Notes under the pieces: generated by a model
Seen by the model: only the letters and a program-made list of their open reading frames with translations
What the model was told of the DNA's origin: nothing
Database searches by the model: none
Assembly: GCF_014654205.1 (NCBI RefSeq)
Contig: NZ_BNAW01000031.1
Span: forward strand, 32,232 to 96,231
DNA from: Amycolatopsis bullii
GTDB taxonomy: Bacteria > Actinomycetota > Actinomycetes > Mycobacteriales > Pseudonocardiaceae
Length of the DNA stretch: 64,000 nt
Direction of reading: 5' to 3'
Part shown: positions 17,501-25,971 of the stretch, piece after piece
Position numbering within the stretch: position 1 is the first letter of the stretch
How the letters are laid out: every line of letters starts with the position of its first letter
Translations under genes and position numbers: made by a program

Positions 17501-18333
17501 CGCCGGACCCGGCCCGGACGGAGGCGCCCGAGGTGGCATCGCACGATGTCTCGTGCCCGCGAACCCCGGAGGAGGCCTGGGCGCTCGACGGGCACACCCG
17601 GCGGGACGTGGTCGTGGTCGCCGACCGCTTCGCGCAGTTCGCCCGCGAAGACCGGGTGTTCACGCTGTCGGGCCTGCTGGCCCTGCTGGGCTCCGGCGGT
17701 CTCGTGGCGCCGGGCTGCCACTGGATCGTCCACTTCGGCCAGGGCATCGACGCGGCCGACGCCGACCTGCTCGAAACCGCGTGCGAGAAGACCGAAGGGT
17801 CCGTGCGCCTCGCGGACCCGGCCGCGTTCCGGCAGCCGTCCGAACCGCCCGCCGTCGTCCACAAGAGCCGGCCGGAGAACGTCCTGCTCGCCGGCGTGCA
17901 CAGCCCGGCACCGGCGCACTGCCGGGCCGAGCTGCGGATCCACCGCGACAACGAGCTGATCCTCGACCACCACACCGGCGAGCACGTGCAGGGCATCGTG
18001 ATCATCGAGGCGATGCGGCAGATCTGCATCGCGCAGTTCGAGACCGCGATCCGCTCCGGCCTCCCGCCGGCGGCGTACGCCGGGGTGTGGCAGCGGATCG
18101 ACCTGTCCTTCGAGGACTTCCTGTTCCCGCTCCCGGCCACGGTCGAGTCGCTCATCGTCGAGTCCGACCTCGGCCGCGAGACCAACCTCAAGTTCCGCGC
18201 CACGACGTCGGTGCGCCAGCAGGGGCGCACTGTGGCCACCGCCGTCATCGAGTACTCGATGATCGCGCAGGGGCGCGTCGACACCCTCGAACGCCGCAAG
18301 GCCGACCAGGCCACCCGGGCCTACCTCGGCTGA
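17497..18333 (+). CDS. AfsA-type gamma-butyrolactone/butenolide biosynthesis protein
   Basis: 278 residues with the two AfsA hot-dog repeats. The first half contains the VHKSRPENVLLAGVHSP motif (about 125-141), and a second copy of the fold starts after HHTGEHVQGIVIIEAMRQICIAQFE (about 160-186) with FEDFLFPLPATVESL following. AfsA/ScbA/MmfL enzymes condense a beta-ketoacyl thioester with dihydroxyacetone phosphate, the first step of actinomycete hormone synthesis. The length is slightly below the usual 300. The neighbours include a HAD phosphatase and a reductase, the other activities needed for such signals. The GTG start at 17497 overlaps the upstream stop. No TetR-type butyrolactone receptor gene is adjacent, which is unusual. 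Confidence 0.85.
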   Translation: MTPDPARTEAPEVASHDVSCPRTPEEAWALDGHTRRDVVVVADRFAQFAREDRVFTLSGLLALLGSGGLVAPGCHWIVHFGQGIDAADADLLETACEKTEGSVRLADPAAFRQPSEPPAVVHKSRPENVLLAGVHSPAPAHCRAELRIHRDNELILDHHTGEHVQGIVIIEAMRQICIAQFETAIRSGLPPAAYAGVWQRIDLSFEDFLFPLPATVESLIVESDLGRETNLKFRATTSVRQQGRTVATAVIEYSMIAQGRVDTLERRKADQATRAYLG

Positions 18334-18364
18334 AAGCCCACTCCGGAAGGGAAACCACGCCACG

Positions 18365-19180
18365 ATGTCCGACCTGCAGCCGCAGGACCGCTCCGCGTCC
18401 TTCGCCCAGGGCCTGAAACTCATCCAGCAGCTCGGCGGGACCGACCGGCCGGCCGTGCTGGACCTGTTCGAGAGCATCGGGGAGGCCGAGTTCGGCGAGC
18501 AGTGCGTCGGGTTCATCTACGGCGACGTCTACCACCGGCCCGGCCTGCCGCTGCCGGAGCGGCAGCTGGTCACCGTCGCCGCGCTCACCGCCCTCGGGTA
18601 CGCGGGTTCGCAGCTGCAGTTCCACGCCAAGGCCGCGCTGAACGTCGGCTGCACCCGCCGCCAGCTGGTCGAGGCCGTGATCCACGTCAGTTCCTTCGCC
18701 GGGTTCCCGGCCACGCTCAACGCGCTGACGGCGCTCAAGGCCGCCTTCGACGGCCTGCCCGGCGAGGAGCCGGCACCGTCCGAAGAGGCCGCCGAAGTGC
18801 CGTGGGCGGGCATCGAGGACCGCTACGAGCGCGGCCTGGCGGCGATGAAGGCGGTCGACGGCGAGGCGGGGGAGAAGGTCGCCGAGGGACTGCGGGACAT
18901 CGCCCCCGACCTGGCGACCTACATCGTCGAATTCACCTTCGGCGAGATCTACTCCCGGCCGCACCTGAGCCTGCGCCACCGCGAGATCGTCACGATCGCC
19001 GCGTGCGTCGCGCTGGGTACCGCGCTGCCGCAGCTGAAGGTGCACATCCACGGGCTGCTCAACGTCGGCGGCACCCGGCAGGAGATCGTGGAGACCGTGC
19101 TGCACCTGGCGTTCTACTGCGGTTTCCCGGCCGCGCTCAACGCCATCGCGGCGGCGCGGGAAGTGTTCGCGCAGCGGTGA
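18365..19180 (+). CDS. Tandem carboxymuconolactone-decarboxylase-fold protein
   Basis: 271 residues containing two copies of the CMD/AhpD fold (about 35-125 and 175-265). Each has the pattern LPERQLVTVAALTALG / LRHREIVTIAACVALG followed by H.K/H.H, ALNVG/LLNVGG and a FPA.LNA end. Neither copy has the CxxC of AhpD, so a thiol-peroxidase role is unlikely; a lactone-opening, decarboxylase or dehydratase-like role is possible. In this operon it could act on a lactone or keto-acid intermediate, which is inference. GGAAGGGA lies ahead of ATG 18365, and its stop overlaps the next gene's GTG start. Confidence 0.87.
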   Translation: MSDLQPQDRSASFAQGLKLIQQLGGTDRPAVLDLFESIGEAEFGEQCVGFIYGDVYHRPGLPLPERQLVTVAALTALGYAGSQLQFHAKAALNVGCTRRQLVEAVIHVSSFAGFPATLNALTALKAAFDGLPGEEPAPSEEAAEVPWAGIEDRYERGLAAMKAVDGEAGEKVAEGLRDIAPDLATYIVEFTFGEIYSRPHLSLRHREIVTIAACVALGTALPQLKVHIHGLLNVGGTRQEIVETVLHLAFYCGFPAALNAIAAAREVFAQR

Positions 19181-19878
19181 GCGGCTTCGAAAAACTGCGG
19201 GTGGTCGCACTCGACTGCGACGGCGTGCTCATCGACGACACCTACCTGGCCATGATCGCCCGGTTCGTCACCGAGCACGGCGGGGTCTACGACGCGGCGG
19301 CCGAGCGGGACGTCATCGGGCTGCGCGACATCGTCGTCGCCGAGAAGGTCACCCGGCTCTGCGGTCTGGACCAGCCGGCGGAGCAGACGCTGAAGCAGCT
19401 GTGGGCCGCGCGGCAGGACTACCTGGCCGAGCACCCGATCCGGGTCGCCGAAGGCGCGCGGGACTGCCTGGAGGCGCTGGCGAAGCTGCCCGTGCGGCTG
19501 GTCTGCTACGGCGGCCGGACCCGCGAGCACACCTTCGACCGGTACCTGGGCGACTTCGTGGACCTGCTCGATCCCGACGTGCCCTACGTGAGCATCAACG
19601 AGCACCGCCCGGGCGTCGGCCACATCACGCGGACCGTGCTCGGCGCCGGGTTCGACGAGATCGTGTTCGTCGACGACGTCAGCCGCGTGGCCGAGGACGC
19701 CCGCGCGCACGGCGCCGGGTTCGTCGGGTTCCCGGCGAGCCCCGCCCACGCGCGCCAGCGGGAGTTCATGGCCTCCCTCGGCGTCCGCCACTTCGCCACG
19801 TCGCTCGCCGAACTCACCCCCGAACTTCTGGCGACCGTCGACGGCGAGCTCGCGGCTTCGACACACTGGCCGCGTTGA
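19177..19878 (+). CDS. HAD-superfamily hydrolase (phosphatase-like)
   Basis: 233 residues. Motif I is VALDCDGVLIDD with nucleophile Asp13 and acid Asp15; the helical cap follows (about 25-95). Motif II lies near LVCYGGRTREH and motif IV is IVFVDDVSR. This is the layout of small-molecule phosphatases. In AfsA-type pathways a phosphatase (for example MmfP in methylenomycin furan synthesis) removes the phosphate derived from dihydroxyacetone phosphate, and this protein is the natural candidate here. The GTG start 19177 overlaps the upstream TGA by four bases. Confidence 0.85.
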   Translation: MSGFEKLRVVALDCDGVLIDDTYLAMIARFVTEHGGVYDAAAERDVIGLRDIVVAEKVTRLCGLDQPAEQTLKQLWAARQDYLAEHPIRVAEGARDCLEALAKLPVRLVCYGGRTREHTFDRYLGDFVDLLDPDVPYVSINEHRPGVGHITRTVLGAGFDEIVFVDDVSRVAEDARAHGAGFVGFPASPAHARQREFMASLGVRHFATSLAELTPELLATVDGELAASTHWPR

Positions 19879-19906
19879 GGAGTGCCCCCGACCCCTTGGA
19901 GCCGCT

Positions 19907-20908
19907 GTGAAGTTCTTCTCCCTGCCCCGTCCCGGCGCCGGGCTCGTCCTGGGTGAGCGTGACGTGCCCGAACCCGGTCCCGGGCAGGTCCTGGTCCGGC
20001 TGCGCGGGTGGGCGGTCAACGCCCGCGACCTGATGATCGTCAAGGGCTTCTACCCGAAGCCGGTGAAGCCGGACGTGATCCCGCTGTCCGACGGCGCCGG
20101 CGAAGTCGTCGCGGTGGGGGAGGGGGTGCGGGCCTGGACCGCGGGCGACCGGGTGGCGGCGACGTACTTCCCGGACTGGCTGTCCGGGCCCGGCACGCCG
20201 GAGAAGACCGCCGACGACCTGGGCGGCACGCTCGACGGCGTGCTCGCCGAGTACGCCGTCTTCGCCGAGGACGCCCTGGTCGCGGTGCCCGCGCACCTCG
20301 ACTACGCCGAGGCCGCCACGCTGCCCAGCGCCGGCGTGACGGCGTGGCGGGCGGTCGTCGAGGAAGGCGGGCTGACCCCGGGGCAGAGCGTGCTCACCCT
20401 CGGCAGCGGTGGCCTGTCCACGTTCGCCCTGCAGTTCGCCGCGCTCGGCGGCGCCCACGTCGTCTCGACGTCGAGCTCGGACGAGAAGCTCGAGCGGCTG
20501 CGCGCGCTCGGCGCCGCCGAAACGCTCAACCACGCGACCACCCCGGAGTGGGGGCCCGCCGTGGCCGGCCTGACCGGCGGCGGCGTCGACCACGTCGTCG
20601 ACGTGGGCGGCGGCGGCACGATCGGCCAGTCGATGCTCGCCGCGCGGTACGGCGGCCACGTCAGCGTCGCCGGCGTCCTGACCCACGAAGGCGGCGCCGA
20701 CCCGATCCTGGTGCTGGTCAAGCAGCTGACCCTGCGCGGCCTCACCAACGCCTCCCGCGAGACGTTCCAGGCGATGAACACCGCGATCGAGCGGACCGGC
20801 CTCAAGCCGGTGATCGACCGCCGGTTCGGCTTCGACGAGGTGGCCGAGGCGCTCAAGCACCTGGAGTCCCGGACCCACATCGGGAAGATCGTGCTGGAGA
20901 GCGCCTGA
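19907..20908 (+). CDS. Zinc-independent medium-chain alcohol dehydrogenase/quinone oxidoreductase
   Basis: 333 residues of the MDR superfamily. The N-terminal GroES-like domain has VNARDLMIVKGFYP and IPLSDGAGEVVAVG; the Rossmann domain has SVLTLGSGGLSTFALQFAALGGAHVV. The catalytic and structural zinc cysteines of true alcohol dehydrogenases are absent, so it belongs with quinone/enone reductases using NADPH. In this operon it may reduce a butenolide double bond or a keto group of the signal. The start is GTG 19907 with TTGGAG six bases upstream, 28 bases after the HAD gene. Confidence 0.88.
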   Translation: MKFFSLPRPGAGLVLGERDVPEPGPGQVLVRLRGWAVNARDLMIVKGFYPKPVKPDVIPLSDGAGEVVAVGEGVRAWTAGDRVAATYFPDWLSGPGTPEKTADDLGGTLDGVLAEYAVFAEDALVAVPAHLDYAEAATLPSAGVTAWRAVVEEGGLTPGQSVLTLGSGGLSTFALQFAALGGAHVVSTSSSDEKLERLRALGAAETLNHATTPEWGPAVAGLTGGGVDHVVDVGGGGTIGQSMLAARYGGHVSVAGVLTHEGGADPILVLVKQLTLRGLTNASRETFQAMNTAIERTGLKPVIDRRFGFDEVAEALKHLESRTHIGKIVLESA

Positions 20909-21125
20909 CCCGCCGCTGTCCGCCGGGTAAGTTTTGCCGGCCCGGGTGGGTATTTTCCGCGGCCCGAGGGCGCGTTTCCGCAGCTCAGCGGGGTTGTGGA
21001 CGGGCGAAAAAGTCCCCTTTGGGCAGGAATGGCGGTCGCTGTCGGCACCAGGAAGAGTGGAGCTCACCGGGGACGTCGCCCGAGCAGGCTGCGGCTGCTC
21101 GGGCGGTGGCCTCGCACCTGGGGGC

Positions 21126-21176
21126 GCGGGGAGGAGGTTTCAACCGCCTGGGGGTGGGTTGAAACCTCCTCCCCGC
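21126..21176 (+). terminator. Strong terminator of the afsA-type operon
   Basis: A perfect 20-bp stem (21126-21145 with 21157-21176) and an 11-nt loop. It is the longest perfect hairpin in the window. It follows the reductase by about 220 bases; the gap between (20909-21125) holds no gene that I can see. Confidence 0.7.
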
Positions 21177-21197
21177 CTATGCGTTCTGCCGCCGCTC

Positions 21198-21241
21198 TCG
21201 TGAGTGGTAAAGCGGGTTCTAACCCGCCTTACCACTCACGA
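21198..21241 (-). terminator. Long hairpin after the GH74 gene (repeat copy 2)
   Basis: 21-nt arms (21198-21218 and 21221-21241) pair with one mismatch and a 2-nt loop. The arms match those of the hairpin at 14279-14325 at nearly every base. It lies 20 bases downstream of the GH74 stop on the minus strand. Confidence 0.65.
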
Positions 21242-21260
21242 CCAGCCGCGGCAGACCGGT

Positions 21261-23999
21261 TTACGTGCTCGTGCAGGGTTTGCCGTTGAGCGAGATCGCG
21301 CCCGGCCGGGAGTTCACCATCCCCGAACTCCCGGTGAAGCCGAACTCCGCGCTCCCGCCCGCCGGGATGGTCTTGTTCCAGCCCGCGTCCAGCGCCGTCA
21401 CCGCCGCGCCGGTCTGGGTGACCTGCGCGTTCCACGCCTGCGTCACCCGCTGGCCGTCGGCGTAGGTCCACGTCACCGTCCAGCCCGTCACCGCCGCCGT
21501 GCCGGTGTTGCCCAGCTTCACCGAGGCCTGGAAGCCGCCCTGCCACTGGTTGGTGATCGTGTAGGCCGCGGTACAGGACCCGGACGGCACCGGGGTCGTG
21601 GTGGTCGTCGGAGTCGTGGTCGTGGTGGGGGTGGTCGTGGTGGTCGGGGTGGTGCTCGTCGGCGGCGGCGTGGTGCCGCCGGATTCGCCGATGATCACGC
21701 CCCGGCCGTTCGTGCCCACATACACCCGGCCGTACACCCGCGGGTCCCCGGTCAGCGCCGCCCCGATGTTCCCGTACTGGTGCTGGTCGTCGTTGATCCG
21801 CGTCCAGGAAGCCCCGGCGTCGTCCGAGCGGAAGATCCCGCGCACGCCGCCGATCTCGGCGATCGCGTACAACGCCGCATACGTCCGGCCGGGTGCGGCC
21901 TTGCCGAACCCGATGTTGTCGGCTTCGGCGACGTTCGCCAGCTTCGTGAAGGACGCTCCGGAGTCGGTGGAGTGCCACAGGCCGTACGCCGTGCCGGAGC
22001 CGCCGGCCAGCCAGATGTCCCCGGCCACGCCCGGCATCGCCTTGAAGTGTGCCGAGCCGGTGGACGGCAGGCCGGTGGCCGCGGTCGCGGTGAACGTCGC
22101 GCCGCCGTCGGTGCTGAGGTAGAACCTGCCCGCCGCGAACCCGTAGAACCGCTTCGGGTCGACCCGGTCGGACTCGACCACCGCGCCGGCCGGGATGCCC
22201 GCCGACGCCGTCCACGACGAGCCGAAGCCGACGGAGTAGCTGACGTTCGCGCCGTCCGGGCTCCAGACGAACCGGCTGCCGTCGGCGGCCGCGGCCACCG
22301 TGCCGCCGCTGGCGTTCCCGCCCGGTTCGGCGCCCTGGAACCAGTTCTTCCCGCCGTCGGTGGAGAAGGCGATCCGGTTGTCGTTCGGCCGCGCGGACCG
22401 GTCGAGGGTACCCACCCGCACGATCGTGGCCGGGGTCAGCTCGGCGTAGTCGAGGCTGGTGGTCGTGGTGAACACCGGCTGCGTGTACATGGTGGCCGGG
22501 ACGGCGTCGAGGCTGTCGTGCCGGAACCCGCCGATGTCCCCGAGGCCGGACAGCAGCGGAGCGCCCGACGGCGGGCTGATCAGGTCCAGCACCGCGGTCT
22601 CCTCGAGGCCGCCGACGACCGGCTTGATCGTGATCTTCCCGCCGCTGTCCCACTTCGTGAGGTCGGACGTGCCGTAGATGGTCGCCCCGGTGCCGTAGAG
22701 CAGGTGGTTCGAGTCGAAGGGGTCGATCTCCACCGACTCGGTCATCCAGCCGAGCTTCGGCGAGGGCACCGGGGGAGCGGCCTGGACGCCGAAGGTCAGC
22801 CACGGCACCGCGGAGATGTCCTGGGTGTAGCGCAGGGACCGGTCGGGGTAGCTCGAGAAGTCCCAGATCCGCGTCCAGGTGGCGCCGCCGTCGGTGCTGC
22901 GGAAGAAGATCACGTCCGGCCACCAGGACACCTGCGTGGCGACCATCAGCGTGTTCGGGTGCTGCCGGTCGATGGTCAGCCCGCTGTAGCCGAAGTAGTC
23001 GTCACTGCTGTCGGAGGGGATCGGGCTGATCCGCGTCCAGGTGCCGGTCTTCGTGGCGTACTTCCAGACGTCGCCCTTCGCGCCGTCGTAGGGCCCGCCG
23101 GTGTCGCTGGTCGCGAGGTAGAGGTAGCCGCCGACCGGGTCGAGGACGCCCTTGTGCGCCAGGTACCCGGTGGGCTGGCCGGCCACCCGCGCCCACGTCG
23201 TGCCGCCGTCGGTGCTGCGGTAGACGGTGTTCTGCTTGTCCGCGACGCCGACGTAGATCGTCTGCGTGGTGCTGCCGCGGGTCCCGGTCGTCGGGTCGAA
23301 CGTCACCCAGGTGACGCCCTGGTTGTCGCTGGAGTAGCCGGTCGTGTCGTTCGGATCGGCCACGTAGTTCCCGGCGTTCGGGAAGCTGGTCACCTTCGCC
23401 CAGGTGACGCCCGAGTCCGTGCTGCGCCAGAGACCGTTGCCGCTCGGCGCGCCGAGGTAGAGGACGCTGTTGCGGTTCGGGTCGATCGCGAGCCGCTCGC
23501 CCATACCGCGGCCGGGCATGTTGCCGCCGAGCTTGAACGGCAGCGCGGCCGCCTGCCAGGTGGCACCGCGGTCGGCCGACCGGAGGATCGCGCCGGTGTT
23601 CGGGTCCCAGCTGTTGGTGTACATCCCGGCCGCGACGTAGACGCGGTTCGGGTCGACCGGATCCGTGGCCAGGCTGACGACACCGTTGTGGCCCCAGTCG
23701 GTCCAGCCGACCGAGTCCAGCAGCGGGAGCCAGCGGCCGGTGGCGGCGTTCCACCGGTACGCGCCGCCGATGTCGGTGCGGGCGTAGACCAGCCCGGGTT
23801 CGGTCTGGTTGAAGACGATGCCGGGGACGAACCCGCCGCCGGCGATCTCCGCGTTGCGCCAGGTGGTGGCCGCGGGGGCGGCCGGGGACGCCGGCGCGCC
23901 GGCGACGACCGCGACGGCGGCCGGCAGCAGGACGGCGAGCGCGCTCGCCACCAGTCGTCTCAGTGAACGGGAACGTGGGCTTCGCACGGCGTTGTGCAC
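21261..23999 (-). CDS. GH74 xyloglucanase with C-terminal CBM2
   Basis: 912 residues, secreted. Signal peptide about 1-40; a tandem seven-bladed beta-propeller GH74 catalytic region about 42-780, with the recurrent blade motif (I)(Y/L)RSTDGGATW and the conserved YARTDIGGAYRWN near the start that carries a catalytic Asp; Thr/Pro linker; CBM2 in the last 100 residues. Such enzymes hydrolyse the xyloglucan backbone that coats cellulose microfibrils. GTG 23999 is chosen because GGAGG lies five bases before it and the signal peptide starts there; upstream in-frame codons cross the operator. A CebR-like box ends 18 bases before the start. Confidence 0.93.
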   Translation of the reverse strand: MHNAVRSPRSRSLRRLVASALAVLLPAAVAVVAGAPASPAAPAATTWRNAEIAGGGFVPGIVFNQTEPGLVYARTDIGGAYRWNAATGRWLPLLDSVGWTDWGHNGVVSLATDPVDPNRVYVAAGMYTNSWDPNTGAILRSADRGATWQAAALPFKLGGNMPGRGMGERLAIDPNRNSVLYLGAPSGNGLWRSTDSGVTWAKVTSFPNAGNYVADPNDTTGYSSDNQGVTWVTFDPTTGTRGSTTQTIYVGVADKQNTVYRSTDGGTTWARVAGQPTGYLAHKGVLDPVGGYLYLATSDTGGPYDGAKGDVWKYATKTGTWTRISPIPSDSSDDYFGYSGLTIDRQHPNTLMVATQVSWWPDVIFFRSTDGGATWTRIWDFSSYPDRSLRYTQDISAVPWLTFGVQAAPPVPSPKLGWMTESVEIDPFDSNHLLYGTGATIYGTSDLTKWDSGGKITIKPVVGGLEETAVLDLISPPSGAPLLSGLGDIGGFRHDSLDAVPATMYTQPVFTTTTSLDYAELTPATIVRVGTLDRSARPNDNRIAFSTDGGKNWFQGAEPGGNASGGTVAAAADGSRFVWSPDGANVSYSVGFGSSWTASAGIPAGAVVESDRVDPKRFYGFAAGRFYLSTDGGATFTATAATGLPSTGSAHFKAMPGVAGDIWLAGGSGTAYGLWHSTDSGASFTKLANVAEADNIGFGKAAPGRTYAALYAIAEIGGVRGIFRSDDAGASWTRINDDQHQYGNIGAALTGDPRVYGRVYVGTNGRGVIIGESGGTTPPPTSTTPTTTTTPTTTTTPTTTTTPVPSGSCTAAYTITNQWQGGFQASVKLGNTGTAAVTGWTVTWTYADGQRVTQAWNAQVTQTGAAVTALDAGWNKTIPAGGSAEFGFTGSSGMVNSRPGAISLNGKPCTST

Positions 24000-24016
24000 G
24001 TCTGCCTCCACAACTC

Positions 24017-24064
24017 TGGGAGCGCTTCCAGAGGAAGGTAAGCCAGCGTTCCGAGCGTTGTAAA
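24017..24064 (-). promoter_or_regulatory. Promoter and CebR-like operator of the GH74 gene
   Basis: On the minus strand: TTTACA (24064-24059), 18-bp spacer, TACCTT (24040-24035), four bases, TGGAAGCGCTCCCA (24030-24017). The -35, spacer and -10 equal those of the Cip1-like gene. Confidence 0.75.
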
Positions 24065-24250
24065 GCGTTCGATGATTTCGGCATCCCCAACCGTCCACAG
24101 TGGATTTCGAGCCGGATTTGTCGGAGTCATGTATGTGAACGGCGATCAGGTTTCTGAATTGTTATCGGATGCCTTCTTGCCCGGCATTTTGCGGCGTGTG
24201 AGTGTGGTGGCCGCTGGCTGGACTGGACCTACGAAAGAGGCGACCAGGCA

Positions 24251-25636
24251 ATGACGCAAACCGCCCCGGCGCGGCACATCGGCCGGACCACGTTGTACTT
24301 CTTCGGCGCGCTCGGCGGCATCCTCTTCGGCTACGACCTCGGCGTGATTTCCGGGGTGCTCCCGTTCATCGGGAAACTGTGGGCGCTGACCAGCTGGGAC
24401 AAGGGCGTGATCACCGCCAGCCTGTCGGTCGGCGCCATCGTCGGCGCGCTGTTCTCCAGCCGCACCAACGAAGCACTCGGCCGCCGCCGCACGATCATGG
24501 TCGCCGCGGGCATCGTCATCGTCGGCACGCTGGCGGCCAGCTTTTCGCCGACCTTCCTGCTGCTGGTGCTTTCGCGCCTGGTCATCGGGCTGGGGATCGG
24601 CCTTTCGTCGTCGACCGTCCCGACGTACCTGTCCGAACTGGCCCCGGCGAAGTGGCGGGGCGCGATGGGCGCGCTCAACCAGATCTTCATCGTGCTGGGC
24701 ATCCTGATCGCGTTCCTGGTCAGCTACTGGCTCGGGCCGATCTCGGCGTGGCGCTGGATGTTCGCCGGCGCGATCGTGCCCGCGGCGGTGCTGCTCGTCG
24801 GGCTGGTGTTCCTGCCGGAAACGCCGCGCTGGCTGGTCAAGAACGGCCAAGAGGACGAGGCCCGGCGGGTCCTGGCGAGCGCGCACGGCAACACCGTGAA
24901 CCTCGACGAGGAGATCGCCACCATCCACGAGGTCATCCGGCTCGACACCGAGGAGAAGCCGCGGATCCGCGACCTGTTCTCCGGGTTCGTGCGGCCGATG
25001 CTCGTGGTGGCCCTGCTGCTCGCGATCGGCCAGCAGTTCAGCGGCGTCAACGCGATCAACGCGTACTTCCCGACGATGCTCATCGGCCTCGGCTTCGCCA
25101 CGCAGGCCGCGTTGCTGTCCGGCGTGCTGCTGGGCGTCACGAAGTTCCTGTTCACCGCCTGGGTCGTGTTCGTGGTGGACCGCTGGGGCCGCAAACCGCT
25201 GCTGCTGATCGGCAACGTCATCATGGTGCTGACGCTGGTGGCGGCCGGGCTGGTGGTGCTGAACGTGCACGACACCGGCACCCGCGGCCTGCTGATGCTG
25301 GTGATGATGGTGCTGTACCTGGTGGGCTACGAGCTCGGCTGGGGTGCGGTCGTCTGGGTGATGATGTCCGAGGTGTTCCCGCTGAAGTACCGGGCCACCG
25401 GCATGGGGGTCAGCAGCGTGGTCCTGTGGGCGGCGACAGGGATCGTGAGCGCGGTGTTCCCGATCATCTCCGACCCGAAGTCCCTCGGCATCGGCGGCTC
25501 GATGTTCCTGTTCGCCGGGGTGAACGTGGTGCTGTTCGTGCTGACCAAGTGGTTGGTCCCGGAGACGAAGGGCCGCACGCTGGAGCAGATCGAACTCGAC
25601 CTGCGGGCGCGTCAGGGCGTGGTGGCCAAGAGCTGA
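24251..25636 (+). CDS. MFS sugar:proton symporter (XylE/GalP type)
   Basis: 461 residues with twelve predicted membrane helices. Sugar-porter signatures are all present: GGILFGYDLGVISG in helix 1, GRRRT in loop 2-3, PETPRWLVKNG after helix 6, QQFSGVNAINAYFPT in helix 7, RWGRKPLL in loop 8-9 and PETKGRTLEQIE at the C-terminus. It should import a monosaccharide such as xylose, glucose or galactose with protons. It stands alone, divergent from GH74, whose end products after further hydrolysis would include such sugars. AGGCGACCAGGCA precedes ATG 24251. Confidence 0.92.
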   Translation: MTQTAPARHIGRTTLYFFGALGGILFGYDLGVISGVLPFIGKLWALTSWDKGVITASLSVGAIVGALFSSRTNEALGRRRTIMVAAGIVIVGTLAASFSPTFLLLVLSRLVIGLGIGLSSSTVPTYLSELAPAKWRGAMGALNQIFIVLGILIAFLVSYWLGPISAWRWMFAGAIVPAAVLLVGLVFLPETPRWLVKNGQEDEARRVLASAHGNTVNLDEEIATIHEVIRLDTEEKPRIRDLFSGFVRPMLVVALLLAIGQQFSGVNAINAYFPTMLIGLGFATQAALLSGVLLGVTKFLFTAWVVFVVDRWGRKPLLLIGNVIMVLTLVAAGLVVLNVHDTGTRGLLMLVMMVLYLVGYELGWGAVVWVMMSEVFPLKYRATGMGVSSVVLWAATGIVSAVFPIISDPKSLGIGGSMFLFAGVNVVLFVLTKWLVPETKGRTLEQIELDLRARQGVVAKS

Positions 25637-25709
25637 CGCCGGGTTTCGGTGGATCATTCCCCGGGTACCAATGAGCCAGGAAAGTTCAGCACACTGGGGA
25701 GTGATGCCG

Positions 25710-25940
25710 ATGTCTCGGTGGCAAAAAGGAATTTCCAAGCCCAAGGCCGTGGTCACGGCGGTCATCTGGGTGGCGATGATCGTCTTGGCGCTGGTCAAGG
25801 GCGTCAGTACCATGCCGTTGTGGCTCTGGGTGGCATTGGGGGTCGTGGGCGTGGGAATCACCCTCTGGGCGGGGTTTTCCAAGCGCGGCCGCAATACCTG
25901 GTTCCAGAAGACCGGCCCAGGGGGGAACCCCACCTTCTGA
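25710..25940 (+). CDS. Small two-helix membrane protein, unknown function
   Basis: 76 residues: a short basic start (MSRWQKGISKPK), two hydrophobic segments (about 13-32 and 37-55) and a basic, Gly-rich tail. Three in-frame ATGs exist (25671, 25704, 25710); the last has GGGGAG eight bases upstream and is preferred. I do not recognise the family. It is convergent with the LLM oxidoreductase. Confidence 0.6.
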   Translation: MSRWQKGISKPKAVVTAVIWVAMIVLALVKGVSTMPLWLWVALGVVGVGITLWAGFSKRGRNTWFQKTGPGGNPTF

Positions 25941-25971
25941 TGAAGGGTTCAGGGTGGCGCCGGGAGACTCG

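Noticed and set aside
21204..23966. 920-codon plus-strand frame across GH74
   Set aside because: Shadow frame; GH74 on the minus strand has signal peptide, ribosome site and operator.
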